Positions 7,070-17,398 of a stretch of 53,903 bases of DNA are shown here, piece by piece. The position numbers were made by a program, and so were the translations under genes. Under the pieces are notes generated by a model. It ran no database searches and had not been told where the DNA came from. It was given only the letters and a program-made list of their open reading frames with translations. Origin of the DNA: Caryophanales bacterium UBA2753 (GTDB lineage: Bacteria > Bacillota_I > Bacilli_A > RFN20 > CAG-826); contig DEJH01000008.1 of the NCBI GenBank assembly GCA_002353275.1, forward strand, positions 1 to 53,903, in the 5' to 3' direction. Position 1 is the first letter of the stretch. Every line of letters begins with the position of its first letter.

Positions 7070-10000
7070 TTAATGAGTTTCTTCAGATTTGCGGTCAATC
7101 TTTTCGTGAATTTCATTAATTGCACGATCATGGTCTTCAACGTAGCGTTCTTTTACTTCGTGCATTGTTTTTTCAACGGAGAAGCCTTCAAGTAATTTTT
7201 CACTTTCTTCTTCACTCATTAAGCCACGTCCTGCAGGAATTAAGTGACCAGTAATAACGTTTTCTTTCAAACCATGTAAGTAATCGGTCTTGCCTTTAAT
7301 AGCAGCATCGGTAAGCACTCTTGTGGTTTCTTGGAAGGAAGCCGCTGATAAGAAGCTATCAGTTTCAAGAGCAGCTTTAGTGATACCTAAGATAAGAGGA
7401 GAGAAGACCGCTGGACGTTTACCGTTAATGATCGCTTCATTATTTTTCGCGGTGAATGTATTAATAGAGACACGTGTGCCTGCGATTAAATCTGTATCAC
7501 CAGCGTCGATAACGAAGATTTTTCTTAACATTTGTCTAACGATAACTTCGATGTGCTTATCAGAAATACCGATGGATTGAGAAGAATAGACCTTTTGAAC
7601 TTCTTTAATGATGTATTTTTCAACCGCAGTGACATCACTAACTTCAAGAAGTTTCTTAGGATCGATAGCACCTTCGGTGATTTTACCACCGTTAATGACT
7701 TTATCACCCTTCTTAACACGGAGTTTAGCTCCAAAAGAAGTGGTATATGTTTTTTCTTCAAGGTCGTTACGAACAGTGACTAAATAGCAACCATTCTTTT
7801 CTTCGATACGAGTAACTTCACCAGGAATTTCACTGATGAGAGCTTCTCCTTTAGGGTTACGAGCTTCAAATAATTCTTGGACACGAGGGAGACCTTGAGT
7901 AATATCGCTACCAGCAACACCACCAGTGTGGAAGGTTCTCATCGTTAATTGAGTACCTGGTTCACCAATAGATTGAGCAGCCATAATACCAACTGCTTCA
8001 CCAACTTTAACTTCTCTACCTGTAGCTAAGTTACGTCCATAACAGTGGACACAGACACCATCTTTAGTTTCACAACCAAAGAGAGATCTAATTTCCACTT
8101 CAGTAATACCAGCATCAACGATCGCTTTTGCGCTTTCTTCGTTAATCATGGTGTTACCTTTAACGATTACTTCACCAGTAGTTGGATTAACGACATCATT
8201 AAGAGCGTATCGACCAACTAAACGGTCATATAATTTAACGATAATTGCATTTCTTGCTGTATCTCTAATTTCTTTAACTTTAAAGCCATGGTCTGTTCCA
8301 CAATCGATTTCTCTAACGATAACGTCTTGAGAAACGTCAACAAGTCTTCTAGTTAAATAACCTGAGTCAGCAGTCTTAAGAGCGGTATCGGTACCACCTT
8401 TACGAGCACCGTGGGTCGCAATAAAGAATTCAGAAACGGTCATACCTTCACGGAAACAACGTTTAACTGGTAATTCAATAGTACCACCAGAGGTGTTACC
8501 CATAAGACCTCTCATACCTGCTAATTGGGTAATATTTGAGATGTTACCACGAGCACCACTATCACTCATCATGAAGATTGGGTTACGAGTATCTTTTTGG
8601 AATTGTTCAGTTAATTTGTTTCTCACTGCAACAGTAACGTTAGCCCAGACATCGACAACAGATTTATGTCTTTCTTCATCGGTTAACATACCTAAAGAGT
8701 ACATTTCTTCGATTTCTTCGACTTTCTTATCGCCCTCAGCTAAGATTTGTTCTTTTCCTTCAACGATATGAATATCGTCAATAGAGATAGTAAATCCAGC
8801 GATAGTTGCATATTGGAAGCCTTGATCTTTCATCTTGTCAAGAACCGCACTGGTCTTTGGATTACCTTTACGGTCATAACGTTGGAAGATTTCGTTAATG
8901 ATTTTACCTAAATCACCTTTCTTAATTGGTGAACGGAGTGGCATTGAAGCAATCACACTTCTCACATCAGTTCCCATTGGAACGAAATATTCAGGTAAAT
9001 CACTTGCCATATTGGCGCTATTAACGGCGTTAAGATATGGGAAATCACTTGGGAAGATTTGGTTGAAGATTACTTTACCAGCAGAGGTAATTAAGTAACT
9101 TCTATTCATTTCTTCGGTGAAACCTTTCTTCATTAAGGCACGTCCGATAATCGCAATACGGTTATGTAAATGAATTTGTTTAGTTTGATAAGCAAGGATT
9201 ACATCATCAACACTACGGAAGATTTTTCCTTCACTAGCAGCGAATAATTCAAGTTCTTCTGCTCTTTCTGGATCATATTTACGAACTTCTTCAGCTTTAC
9301 GTAAGAAATCTTCTTTAGTGCTTTCTAGAGTTAAGTAATAGTTACCTAAAACCATGTCTTGAGATGGAGTAACGATTGGTTTTCCATCTTTTGGACCTAA
9401 GATGTTATTGCTTGCGAGCATTAAATCTAATGCTTCTTCTTGAGCAGCTTTGCTTAATGGAACGTGAACCGCCATTTGGTCACCATCGAAGTCAGCGTTA
9501 AAACCAGTACAAACGAGTGGGTGTAAACGGATTGCTCTTCCATCAACTAAGCAAGGTTGGAAGGCTTGAATACCAAGTCTATGTAAGGTAGGAGCACGGT
9601 TTAATAAAACTGGGTGCTTACCGATAATTTCTTCAACGATATCAAGAACTTGAGGATCGTATCTATCGATAATCTTATCAGCTTGCTTATGTGCGCTCGC
9701 GATACCTCTTTTTAATAATTCACAGGCGATGAATGGTCTTAAAAGTTGAACCGCCATTTCTCTTGGTAAACCACATTGATACATTTTTAAGAATGGACCA
9801 ACCGCGATAACGGAACGACCAGAATAGTCGACACGTTTACCAAGGAGGTTTTGTCTAAATCTACCTTGTTTGCCTTTTAATCCACTGGAGAGAGATTTAA
9901 GAGGTCTACCTCCTGGACCGGTAACTGGTTTATTTCTTCTACCATTATCAATTAAAGCGTCAACTGCTTCTTGAAGCATACGTTTTTCATTGAAAAGAAG

Positions 10001-10984
10001 AACGGCAGGAGAATTCATATCGATTAATTTCTTTAAACGATTGTTACGAGAAATCACACGACGATATAAATCATTTAAGTCACTGGTAGCAAATCTACCA
10101 CCATCGAGTTGAAGCATTGGTCTTAAATCAGGTGGAATGACTGGAATAACATCGAGCACCATCCATTCTGGTTTATTATCGCTATGACGGAAAGCTTCAA
10201 TAACTTCAAGTCTCTTAGTGAGCTTAGTTCTATTTAAGGCGCTTGTAGATTTCATCTTATTATTGATTTCTTCAGCTTCAGCATCTAAATCAATATCAGC
10301 GAGTAAGCGTTTAATAGCAGCGGCACCTTCAGAGAATTCAGCACCAGTATATTTCTTAATGAAGTTGTAATTAGTTTCAAAGTCAAAGACTTCGCCTCTA
10401 TTTTCAAGTCTAGAGATTAAATCTTCACTTCTTTGATAATCATCACTTCCAGGCATTAAACCCCATTCTTCACCATGTTTTTGAATTTCTCTAATCACTG
10501 GGATAAAGGCATCTCTACCATTTTTCTCATTGATGAATTCACTCTTGGTAAGAATTTCACTCTTTCCAGGGTTTAAGCAGATGTGAGCAGCGTAATAAGC
10601 AACTTCTTCTAAGTGTTTTGGAGAGACATCAAGAAGTAAGCCAATACGAGAAGGAATTCCTTTTAAATACCAAATATGGGTACAAGGAGAAGCGAGTTCA
10701 ATATGACCCATTCTTTCTCTACGGACTTCTTTAGAGATGACTTCAACTCCACATTTTTCACAAACGACACCAGCGTATCTAATTTTCTTATAACGACCAC
10801 AGTGACATTCGTAGTCCTTACTAGGACCAAAGATTTTTTCGCAGTAAAGACCTTGCATTTCTGGTTTTTGACTACGATAGTTAATGGTTTCTGGTTTTAA
10901 AACTTCACCATGACTCCATTTACGAATAGTGTCAGGAGAGGCTAAGCCAACTTTAATGGCAGATAATTTCTTTACATCAAACAT
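7070..10984 (-). CDS. rpoC: DNA-directed RNA polymerase subunit beta'
   Basis: The 1304-aa beta' subunit. Visible hallmarks are the N-terminal zinc site (CHCGRYKK...VVCEKCG), the catalytic loop NADFDGDQMAVH, the bridge helix/trigger loop region (MRTFHTGGVAG) and a second Cys cluster (CETKDGVCVHCYGRNL). The length is typical for Bacillota, which lack the large insertions of proteobacteria. An AAAGGAG site precedes the ATG, 18 bases after rpoB. Nothing unusual is seen. Confidence 0.99.
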   Translation of the reverse strand: MFDVKKLSAIKVGLASPDTIRKWSHGEVLKPETINYRSQKPEMQGLYCEKIFGPSKDYECHCGRYKKIRYAGVVCEKCGVEVISKEVRRERMGHIELASPCTHIWYLKGIPSRIGLLLDVSPKHLEEVAYYAAHICLNPGKSEILTKSEFINEKNGRDAFIPVIREIQKHGEEWGLMPGSDDYQRSEDLISRLENRGEVFDFETNYNFIKKYTGAEFSEGAAAIKRLLADIDLDAEAEEINNKMKSTSALNRTKLTKRLEVIEAFRHSDNKPEWMVLDVIPVIPPDLRPMLQLDGGRFATSDLNDLYRRVISRNNRLKKLIDMNSPAVLLFNEKRMLQEAVDALIDNGRRNKPVTGPGGRPLKSLSSGLKGKQGRFRQNLLGKRVDYSGRSVIAVGPFLKMYQCGLPREMAVQLLRPFIACELLKRGIASAHKQADKIIDRYDPQVLDIVEEIIGKHPVLLNRAPTLHRLGIQAFQPCLVDGRAIRLHPLVCTGFNADFDGDQMAVHVPLSKAAQEEALDLMLASNNILGPKDGKPIVTPSQDMVLGNYYLTLESTKEDFLRKAEEVRKYDPERAEELELFAASEGKIFRSVDDVILAYQTKQIHLHNRIAIIGRALMKKGFTEEMNRSYLITSAGKVIFNQIFPSDFPYLNAVNSANMASDLPEYFVPMGTDVRSVIASMPLRSPIKKGDLGKIINEIFQRYDRKGNPKTSAVLDKMKDQGFQYATIAGFTISIDDIHIVEGKEQILAEGDKKVEEIEEMYSLGMLTDEERHKSVVDVWANVTVAVRNKLTEQFQKDTRNPIFMMSDSGARGNISNITQLAGMRGLMGNTSGGTIELPVKRCFREGMTVSEFFIATHGARKGGTDTALKTADSGYLTRRLVDVSQDVIVREIDCGTDHGFKVKEIRDTARNAIIVKLYDRLVGRYALNDVVNPTTGEVIVKGNTMINEESAKAIVDAGITEVEIRSLFGCETKDGVCVHCYGRNLATGREVKVGEAVGIMAAQSIGEPGTQLTMRTFHTGGVAGSDITQGLPRVQELFEARNPKGEALISEIPGEVTRIEEKNGCYLVTVRNDLEEKTYTTSFGAKLRVKKGDKVINGGKITEGAIDPKKLLEVSDVTAVEKYIIKEVQKVYSSQSIGISDKHIEVIVRQMLRKIFVIDAGDTDLIAGTRVSINTFTAKNNEAIINGKRPAVFSPLILGITKAALETDSFLSAASFQETTRVLTDAAIKGKTDYLHGLKENVITGHLIPAGRGLMSEEESEKLLEGFSVEKTMHEVKERYVEDHDRAINEIHEKIDRKSEETH

Positions 10985-11002
10985 TGTCGTTTTCTCCTTT
11001 CA

Positions 11003-14000
11003 TTATTCTTCGCTGCCATTAACAAGAGTCGTCATTGAGACTTCTTCGTCAACGCCAGTTTGGACATTAGCGTCATCACCGACAAGATTTCTTAAAGCAG
11101 TGTTAATCTTTCTTTCTTCTTTGTCAGCTTCTTTTGCTAAAGCGTCCATATCAATATTGTTACCTTCGTTATCAAGGAGTTCGACATCCATTGATAAGGA
11201 TTGTAATTCTTTTACCAAGACCTTGAAGGCTTCTGGAATACCTGCTTTTGGAAGAGGTTGATCCTTAATAATAGCTTCATAAGTCTTTCTACGACCGACA
11301 CGGTCATCAGATTTGACGGTAATAATTTCTTGTAAGATGTGGGCGGCGCCATAAGCTTCAAGAGCCCAGACTTCCATTTCACCAAATCTTTGTCCACCAT
11401 TTTGAGCTTTACCACCAAGAGGTTGTTGTGTGACAAGAGAATATGGTCCAGTCGCACGAGCGTGTAATTTATCATCAACCATGTGGACGAGTTTAATCAT
11501 ATACATGACACCAACGGTGATTCTTTCATCAAATGGTTCACCAGTACGGCCATCATATAAAACAGTTTTTCCGTCTTTGCTCATTCCTGCTTTTTCCATC
11601 ATTTCGAAGATTTCTTCGTTAGTGATTCCATCAAAGACAGGAGTTGCAATCTTATAGCCAAGTTTCTTAAGTGCCATACCTAAATGGACTTCAAGAATTT
11701 GACCGATGTTCATACGGGAAGGAACGCCGAGTGGGTTGAGCATGATGTCAACTGGAGTTCCATCAGGTAAGAATGGCATATCGCATTCTGGTAAGATACG
11801 TGAGATAACACCTTTATTACCGTGACGTCCACTCATCTTATCTCCTTCAGAGATCTTTCTCTTTTGGACGATATAGACAGTAACGATCTCATTGACTCCT
11901 GGAGGGAGAATGTTATCTTTGGCTTTTTCTTCTCTCTTACGGATTTTGACATCGAGGACAATACCTGCTCCACCATGAGGGACGCGTAATGAGGCATCTT
12001 TTCCTTCGTTTGTCTTTTCTCCGAAGATTGCCATTAAGAGTTTTTCTTCTGGAGTTGGTTCGGTTTGTCCTCTTGGAGTAACTTTACCAACTAAGATATC
12101 GCCTTCTTTAACTTCAGTACCAACAACAACAATTCCGCGGCTATCTAAGTGAGATTTAGCTTCAGTTGAAACATTTGGTACATCAGCGGTGATTTCTTCA
12201 TCTCCGAGTTTTGGAATGCTACGGCATTCACAATCGTATTTTTCAATATGAATAGATGTATAAACATCATCTTTTACTAATCTTTCGCTCATGATGACGG
12301 CATCTTCATAGTTATAGCCGTTCCAAGTCATGAAGGCGATTGTGACGTTTTGACCTAAAGCAAGATCACCATTTTCCATTGCTGGTCCATCAGCGATGAT
12401 TTGACCTTTTCTAATCTTATCGCCGACTTTGACAATGCTCACTTGGTTAATACATGTTCCTTGGTTAGAACGTTCAAATTTTTGTAAGTGATATGTGACA
12501 GGTTCACTCTTACCAGTTTCTAAGACTTCAATGGTTCTGCTATCGGTATAAGTGACAATACCATCATTATTAGCAACAACCGCTAAGCCTGAGTCACGAG
12601 CGACTTGATGTTCAAGACCAGTTCCCACAAATGGAGCGTGTGGTTTTAATAGTGGGAGAGCTTGACGTTGCATGTTACTACCCATAAGAGCACGCATGGT
12701 ATCATCGTTTTCAAGGAATGGAATGCTACCAGCAGCAATCGAAACAACTTGTTTTGGGCTAACATCAACAAAGTCGACTTCTTCTTTTCTAGCTAAAACG
12801 TTTTCACCGTGGTGTCTAGCGACGACAACTTCGTCTAAGATTTCGCCATCTTTTCCAAGGTTAATATTCGCTTCAGCAATTGTGTAATCCCATTCTTCAT
12901 CAGCGGTTAAATAGACACTGTCTTCTGCTTTTGAGAGGACTTTGCCGTTTTCAACAGGACGATATGGGGTTTCTATAAATCCATATTTATTTACTTTCGC
13001 GTATGAGGCTAAGTTATTGATAAGACCAATGTTTTGACCTTCAGGAGTTTCAATAGGACAAATTCTTCCATAGTGAGAAACGTGAACGTCACGAACTTCG
13101 GTGGAGGCTCTATCTCTAGTTAATCCACCAGGACCTAAAGCAGATAATCTTCTCTTATTAGTTAATTCTGCTAATGGGTTAGTTTGATCCATGAATTGAG
13201 AGAGTTGAGAAGAAGCAAAGAATTCTCTAATTGAAGCCACTAAAGGACGTGGATTGATTAAGGCTTTTGGTTTGACATTGCCTAAATCAGAAATCGACAT
13301 CTTTTGTTGGACGGTTTTGAGCATTTTTGCTAAACCAACTCTAAATTGATTTTGAATTAATTCACCAACACAACGAATTCTTCTGTTTCCTAAGTGGTCG
13401 ATATCATCGGTGTCACCGAATCCATCCATGACATTGAGGAAATATGAGAAAACCGCGTAAATATCACAAATATTCACATAGGTTGATGTGTTATGTAAAT
13501 CTGTACCAATGATTGGGCAAACTTTCTTGTCTTTTTCGTTATTGTAAACTTTAACGATGTTGACATTACAGTTACCATCTAATTTTTCATTGATTTTGAC
13601 TTTCTTAAGGTGAGCACCTTTTTCGAAGAATTTTTCATTTCTAAGTTCTTCGACATCTTCAACGGTTAATTGATAACCTTTCTTGAATTTGATTTCACCT
13701 TCAGCGGAGACTAAGTTTTCCGCTAAGATTCTGCCTGGTAAACGGTTATAGATACCAAGTTTCTTGATGAACTTATATCTACCAGCTCTTCCAAGGTCAT
13801 ATCTCTTCTCGTCAAAGAATCTTTGAATTAAGAAGTTTTGTGTTCCTTCTTCAGTAACTGGTTCACCTGGTTTCATCTTCTTAAAGATATCAACAAGAGC
13901 GTATTTAGTAGTCTTAATCTTGCTATCTTCTTTATCAAGAGTGTTTCTTAAAGCGAAAGATTCACCAAATAATTTGAGGATATCTTCATCAGTTTCAAGA

Positions 14001-14599
14001 CCTAACGCTCTTAATAAGGTAGTCGCATGGATTTTTCTTTGTCGATCAATACGAACAGAAAGTAAATCTTTAGCGTCGCTTTCAAATTGTAACCAAGTAC
14101 CTCTTCCTGGAATTAAGTCAGCTTCATATAAATATTTGCCGGCTTTGAATTCGCTAGATAAGTAGGCTCCTGGAGATCTGACGAGTTGGCTAACGATAAC
14201 TCTTTCTGCACCATTGACGATGAATGTTCCACTACTAGTCATGAGTGGTAAATCACCCATAAAGACTTCACTCTCTTGGATTTCTCCAGTTTCTTTATGA
14301 ATTAAGCGCACTGTGATATACATTGGTGCGTTATAAGTAAGGTCTTTTTCTTTGCATTCTAAGTAAGAATGTTTTGGTTCACCTAATCTAATTGATAAAT
14401 ATTCGATTGTTAATGTACCGACATAGTTTTCAATTGGGAATGATTCTCTAAAGACTTCATCTAAACCTTTTTCTAAGAATTCAGCGTAACTCTTAGTTTG
14501 GATTTCCACTAAATTTGGGAGTGGAAGATCACCAGAAATCTTGGAGTAATCATAACGGTGATTGTTGATTTGTCTAAGTTCAGTAATATTTCTGGACAT
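11003..14599 (-). CDS. rpoB: DNA-directed RNA polymerase subunit beta
   Basis: The 1198-aa beta subunit. The rifampicin-binding region is readable (SSQLSQFMDQTNPLAELTNKRR followed by LSALGPGGLTRDRA), as are HYGRICPIETPEGQNIGLI and the C-terminal QPLGGKAQNGGQRFGEMEVWALEA. All sit in the expected order. An AAGGAG site precedes the ATG. It lies 30 bases after the ybxB-like gene and is cotranscribed with rpoC. Confidence 0.99.
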   Translation of the reverse strand: MSRNITELRQINNHRYDYSKISGDLPLPNLVEIQTKSYAEFLEKGLDEVFRESFPIENYVGTLTIEYLSIRLGEPKHSYLECKEKDLTYNAPMYITVRLIHKETGEIQESEVFMGDLPLMTSSGTFIVNGAERVIVSQLVRSPGAYLSSEFKAGKYLYEADLIPGRGTWLQFESDAKDLLSVRIDRQRKIHATTLLRALGLETDEDILKLFGESFALRNTLDKEDSKIKTTKYALVDIFKKMKPGEPVTEEGTQNFLIQRFFDEKRYDLGRAGRYKFIKKLGIYNRLPGRILAENLVSAEGEIKFKKGYQLTVEDVEELRNEKFFEKGAHLKKVKINEKLDGNCNVNIVKVYNNEKDKKVCPIIGTDLHNTSTYVNICDIYAVFSYFLNVMDGFGDTDDIDHLGNRRIRCVGELIQNQFRVGLAKMLKTVQQKMSISDLGNVKPKALINPRPLVASIREFFASSQLSQFMDQTNPLAELTNKRRLSALGPGGLTRDRASTEVRDVHVSHYGRICPIETPEGQNIGLINNLASYAKVNKYGFIETPYRPVENGKVLSKAEDSVYLTADEEWDYTIAEANINLGKDGEILDEVVVARHHGENVLARKEEVDFVDVSPKQVVSIAAGSIPFLENDDTMRALMGSNMQRQALPLLKPHAPFVGTGLEHQVARDSGLAVVANNDGIVTYTDSRTIEVLETGKSEPVTYHLQKFERSNQGTCINQVSIVKVGDKIRKGQIIADGPAMENGDLALGQNVTIAFMTWNGYNYEDAVIMSERLVKDDVYTSIHIEKYDCECRSIPKLGDEEITADVPNVSTEAKSHLDSRGIVVVGTEVKEGDILVGKVTPRGQTEPTPEEKLLMAIFGEKTNEGKDASLRVPHGGAGIVLDVKIRKREEKAKDNILPPGVNEIVTVYIVQKRKISEGDKMSGRHGNKGVISRILPECDMPFLPDGTPVDIMLNPLGVPSRMNIGQILEVHLGMALKKLGYKIATPVFDGITNEEIFEMMEKAGMSKDGKTVLYDGRTGEPFDERITVGVMYMIKLVHMVDDKLHARATGPYSLVTQQPLGGKAQNGGQRFGEMEVWALEAYGAAHILQEIITVKSDDRVGRRKTYEAIIKDQPLPKAGIPEAFKVLVKELQSLSMDVELLDNEGNNIDMDALAKEADKEERKINTALRNLVGDDANVQTGVDEEVSMTTLVNGSEE

Positions 14600-14629
14600 T
14601 ACAATGGCTCCTTTTCGATAAAATTTTGT

Positions 14630-15232
14630 TTAGTTCACTTTTGTGGCTTTGATTATCCAATAGCCTTTTTCTTTGTGAAGCACGGAAACGTTTTCAAATA
14701 CTGTTTCGAGATATTTGAAAGCGCTTTCTGCTCCTTGTTTCTTTCGGATAACAATATAGAGTGAACCGCCATCAATTAAGCGTTGATAAGCTCCACTATA
14801 CATTGAGTAGGTAACAACTTTACCAGCTCTAATAGGGGGATTAACAACAATTGAATCATATGGTCCTTCAATCTTTTCGTAGATGTCACTATGAAGGATG
14901 GTGACTCGTTTATTTAAATTCAGCCGTTCACTGCTCTTTGACGCTAGAGCGAGTGCGCGCGAATTAATATCAGCGAGATCAATTCTCGCTTCTTTTGAAT
15001 TTTGGGCAATGGTTAATCCAATCGGACCATAACCACACCCTAAATCCAATATTCTCCCAGTCAAATTGAGGGGGATTAATACCTTAAGAAAGATATATGA
15101 CCCCTCATCAATTTTTGACTTGGAAAAAACTCCATTATCGGTGTAATAGGTATAAGACTTATCAAAGAGAGAGAAACTAATTTCACGAATCGCGGAATTA
15201 ATTTCTGGATTCTCATCAAAATAATGGCCCAT
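14630..15232 (-). CDS. ybxB: RsmC-like class I methyltransferase (YbxB)
   Basis: The 200-aa S-adenosylmethionine-dependent methyltransferase has the SAM motif LDLGCGYGPIGL (about residues 60-71) and the N-methyltransferase active-site motif NPPIRAGK (about 135-142), as in RsmC-type rRNA guanine-N2 methyltransferases. In Bacillus the same gene (ybxB) sits between rplL and rpoB, exactly as here. The position suggests a role in ribosome maturation, but the rRNA site cannot be read from the sequence. A GAGGT ribosome site precedes the ATG. Confidence 0.88.
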   Translation of the reverse strand: MGHYFDENPEINSAIREISFSLFDKSYTYYTDNGVFSKSKIDEGSYIFLKVLIPLNLTGRILDLGCGYGPIGLTIAQNSKEARIDLADINSRALALASKSSERLNLNKRVTILHSDIYEKIEGPYDSIVVNPPIRAGKVVTYSMYSGAYQRLIDGGSLYIVIRKKQGAESAFKYLETVFENVSVLHKEKGYWIIKATKVN

Positions 15233-15264
15233 TACTACCTCAAAAGATATTTACTAAAGCGAAA

Positions 15265-15639
15265 TTATTTAACTTCGACTTCAGCACCAGCGGCTTCAAG
15301 AGCTTTCTTGTGCTCTTCAGCTTCAACTGGGGAGATGTGTTCTTTAATAGCAGATGGTGCGGCATCGACTAATTTCTTTGCATCCATTAATCCTAAACCG
15401 GTAATTGCTTGAACAGCTTTAATAACTTGAACTTTTTGAGCTCCGGCAGCTTTAAGGATTAAGCTAACTTCGCTTGGTCCTTTAGCAGCTTCTTCTTCAA
15501 CTGGGGCAGCAGCAACTGCAACAGGTGCAGCAGCGGTGACACCAAATTCTTCTTCAACAGCTTTGACGAGTTCGTTTAATTCGAGAACTGTCATTTCTTT
15601 TAAGCTGGAAATAATTTCTTCTTTTGTTAATTTAGCCAT
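15265..15639 (-). CDS. rplL: Large ribosomal subunit protein bL12 (L7/L12)
   Basis: Stalk protein that recruits translation GTPases. The 124 aa show an N-terminal dimer domain, an Ala/Glu/Val-rich hinge (APVAVAAAPVEEEAA) and the conserved C-terminal domain with KVQVIKAVQAITGLGL. It follows rplJ by 24 bases with a strong AGGAGG site, consistent with the higher synthesis rate of L12. Confidence 0.99.
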   Translation of the reverse strand: MAKLTKEEIISSLKEMTVLELNELVKAVEEEFGVTAAAPVAVAAAPVEEEAAKGPSEVSLILKAAGAQKVQVIKAVQAITGLGLMDAKKLVDAAPSAIKEHISPVEAEEHKKALEAAGAEVEVK

Positions 15640-15663
15640 TTTTCTTTTCCTCCTAAATTGGCA

Positions 15664-16152
15664 TTATTTTGCATCCGCAACAGCCTTAACTGTACAGGCA
15701 AATTGACGGACTGGTGCTTGTAAGCACGATAATAACATGGCAAGTAGACCTTCTTTTGAAGGGAGTTTAGCAACTTCTAAGACTTTCTCTTTATCAGCGA
15801 ATTGTCCTTCGAAGAGACCACCCTTAATATTCAAAGCGTCTCCATATCTTTTAGCATATTTGGCAAGAACTTTTGCACCACCACTCACATCTTCAGAGAA
15901 GAAGATAGCGTTTGGTCCAGAAAGTAATGATTTGAATTCTTCATATCCGAGTTCAGAGCTTGCTCTTTCCACTAAAGAGTTTTTATAAACGTTCATAGAA
16001 GCGTGTTCAGCTGCTAATGCGCGTCTTAATTCTTGGATTTGAGCAACAGTTAAGCCACGGTATTCTGCAACAACGATTCCAGAACTTGATTTGGCTTTAC
16101 TAACAATCTCACTAACTGTTTCTTGCTTGGCTTGTAAGACATCCTTATTCAT
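15664..16152 (-). CDS. rplJ: Large ribosomal subunit protein uL10
   Basis: The 162-aa base of the ribosomal stalk, binding 23S rRNA and L12 dimers. Recognised from VVAEYRGLTVAQIQELRRAL near the N-terminus, the GPNAIFF segment and the Ala-rich C-terminal helix. It is preceded by a typical L10 leader, so the L10-L12 complex probably represses its own synthesis. An AAGGAGG site lies before the ATG. Confidence 0.98.
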   Translation of the reverse strand: MNKDVLQAKQETVSEIVSKAKSSSGIVVAEYRGLTVAQIQELRRALAAEHASMNVYKNSLVERASSELGYEEFKSLLSGPNAIFFSEDVSGGAKVLAKYAKRYGDALNIKGGLFEGQFADKEKVLEVAKLPSKEGLLAMLLSCLQAPVRQFACTVKAVADAK

Positions 16153-16154
16153 GT

Positions 16155-16275
16155 TTTGACCTCCTTTTCAATTTGTTTAAGTTTTTGAGGCTCCAATATA
16201 CAGTGAGAATAAAATGTATTATTTCTTCACCTCGGTAACATTATTAAGACTCCACGTCCGTTACTGTCTTGGGTA
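16155..16275 (-). ncRNA. L10 leader (cis-regulatory RNA of rplJL)
   Basis: Between rplA and rplJ the minus strand reads AAGACAGTAACGG (16258-16270) and, about 22 bases later, GTTACCGAGGTGAAG (about 16225-16239). The GTAAC and GTTAC halves pair. This order (AAGACAGUA ... ACCGAGG) is the signature of the L10 leader, a kink-turn-containing RNA bound by L10-L12 to repress the operon. The position directly before rplJ agrees. Boundaries are approximate. Confidence 0.85.
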
Positions 16276-16292
16276 TATTAGAATCTAGTTAA

Positions 16293-16973
16293 TTATCGAC
16301 CGTTAAATGTGAAGTGGATCGCTGGGCCCATGGTCGTATGGATGACAGCGTTTTTAACATATGTACCTTTGACTGAAGCTGGTCTTGCCTTTATTAATGC
16401 GTCAACTAAGGCATTTAAGTTTTCTTCAATCTTTTTCTTATCAAAGCTTACTCTGGCAATAGAAACATGCATATTAGCTTCTTTGTCAACACGGTATTCC
16501 ACTTTACCGGCTTTGATTTCTTTGACTGCTCGAGCAATATCAGGATTGACGGTTCCTGTCTTTGGATTTGGCATTAAGCCTTTAGGACCAAGGACACGAG
16601 CGACTTTACCTAACATAGGCATCATATTTGGAGTAGCAACGATAACATCGAAGTCAAACCAGCCACCGCTGATTTTTTCGATCATTTCTGCTCCACCAAC
16701 GAGGTCTGCTCCGGCAGATTTAGCTTCTTCAGTTTTGTCAGTAATGGCTAAGACTTTTTTGGTTTTACCATTTCCGTGTGGAAGGATGAGAGTTCCTCTG
16801 ACTTGTTGATCAGCTTGTTTTGGATCGACATTGAGTTTGAATGAGACATCGACTGTCGCATCAAATTTAACGGTTGAAGTTTCTTTGACAAGCGCCACAG
16901 CTTCTTCAACTGTATAAAGTTTGTTGGAGTCCACTTTTTCTAAAGCGGCAACATATTTCTTACCCTTTTTCAT
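16293..16973 (-). CDS. rplA: Large ribosomal subunit protein uL1
   Basis: L1 stalk protein, also a likely translational repressor of rplKA. I place the start at 16973 (226 aa): the ATG that overlaps the rplK stop (16985) would put the GGAGG ribosome site inside the gene, while this ATG follows GGAGG by 5 bases. Hallmarks include FDATVDVSFKLNVDPKQADQ, MPNPKTGTV and the C-terminal GPAIHFTFNG. Cotranscribed with rplK. Confidence 0.97.
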   Translation of the reverse strand: MKKGKKYVAALEKVDSNKLYTVEEAVALVKETSTVKFDATVDVSFKLNVDPKQADQQVRGTLILPHGNGKTKKVLAITDKTEEAKSAGADLVGGAEMIEKISGGWFDFDVIVATPNMMPMLGKVARVLGPKGLMPNPKTGTVNPDIARAVKEIKAGKVEYRVDKEANMHVSIARVSFDKKKIEENLNALVDALIKARPASVKGTYVKNAVIHTTMGPAIHFTFNGR

Positions 16974-16984
16974 AGTTTCCTCCA

Positions 16985-17398
16985 TTAGTCGTCGACGACG
17001 ATTCCCATATTACGAGCACTACCTTCAACGATTTTCATAGCCGCTTCAATGTCATTAGCGTTTAAATCAGGTAATTTGTATTGAGCAATTTCCTTAAGTT
17101 GTGCTCTAGTGATGTGTCCAACAATAGTGGTTTTACTATTTGGTGAACCTTTTTGAATTCCAGCAGCCTTTAATAATAATGGGGCGACTGGTGAAGTCTT
17201 GATTTCGAAATCACAAGACTTGTCTTCATAAGCCGTAATGATGACTGGGACGATTTCCCCACGACGATCAGCGGTCTTAGCATTGAAGTCGGTACAGAAC
17301 TTCGCCATGTTAATACCAGCAGATGCGAGTTTTGGTCCTGGTTTAGCTTCGCCACCAGGAAGTTCCATCTTTAAGACTTTCGCGATTTTTTTACTCAC
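16985..17398 (-). CDS. rplK: Large ribosomal subunit protein uL11
   Basis: The 137-aa protein of the GTPase-associated centre. Recognised from LPGGEAKPGPKLASAGINM and the C-terminal GSARNMGIVV. Start is GTG at 17398, preceded by AGGAGG at 8 bases; no ATG is available close by. Normally nusG lies immediately upstream, but here a potassium-transport islet intervenes. Confidence 0.98.
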   Translation of the reverse strand: MSKKIAKVLKMELPGGEAKPGPKLASAGINMAKFCTDFNAKTADRRGEIVPVIITAYEDKSCDFEIKTSPVAPLLLKAAGIQKGSPNSKTTIVGHITRAQLKEIAQYKLPDLNANDIEAAMKIVEGSARNMGIVVDD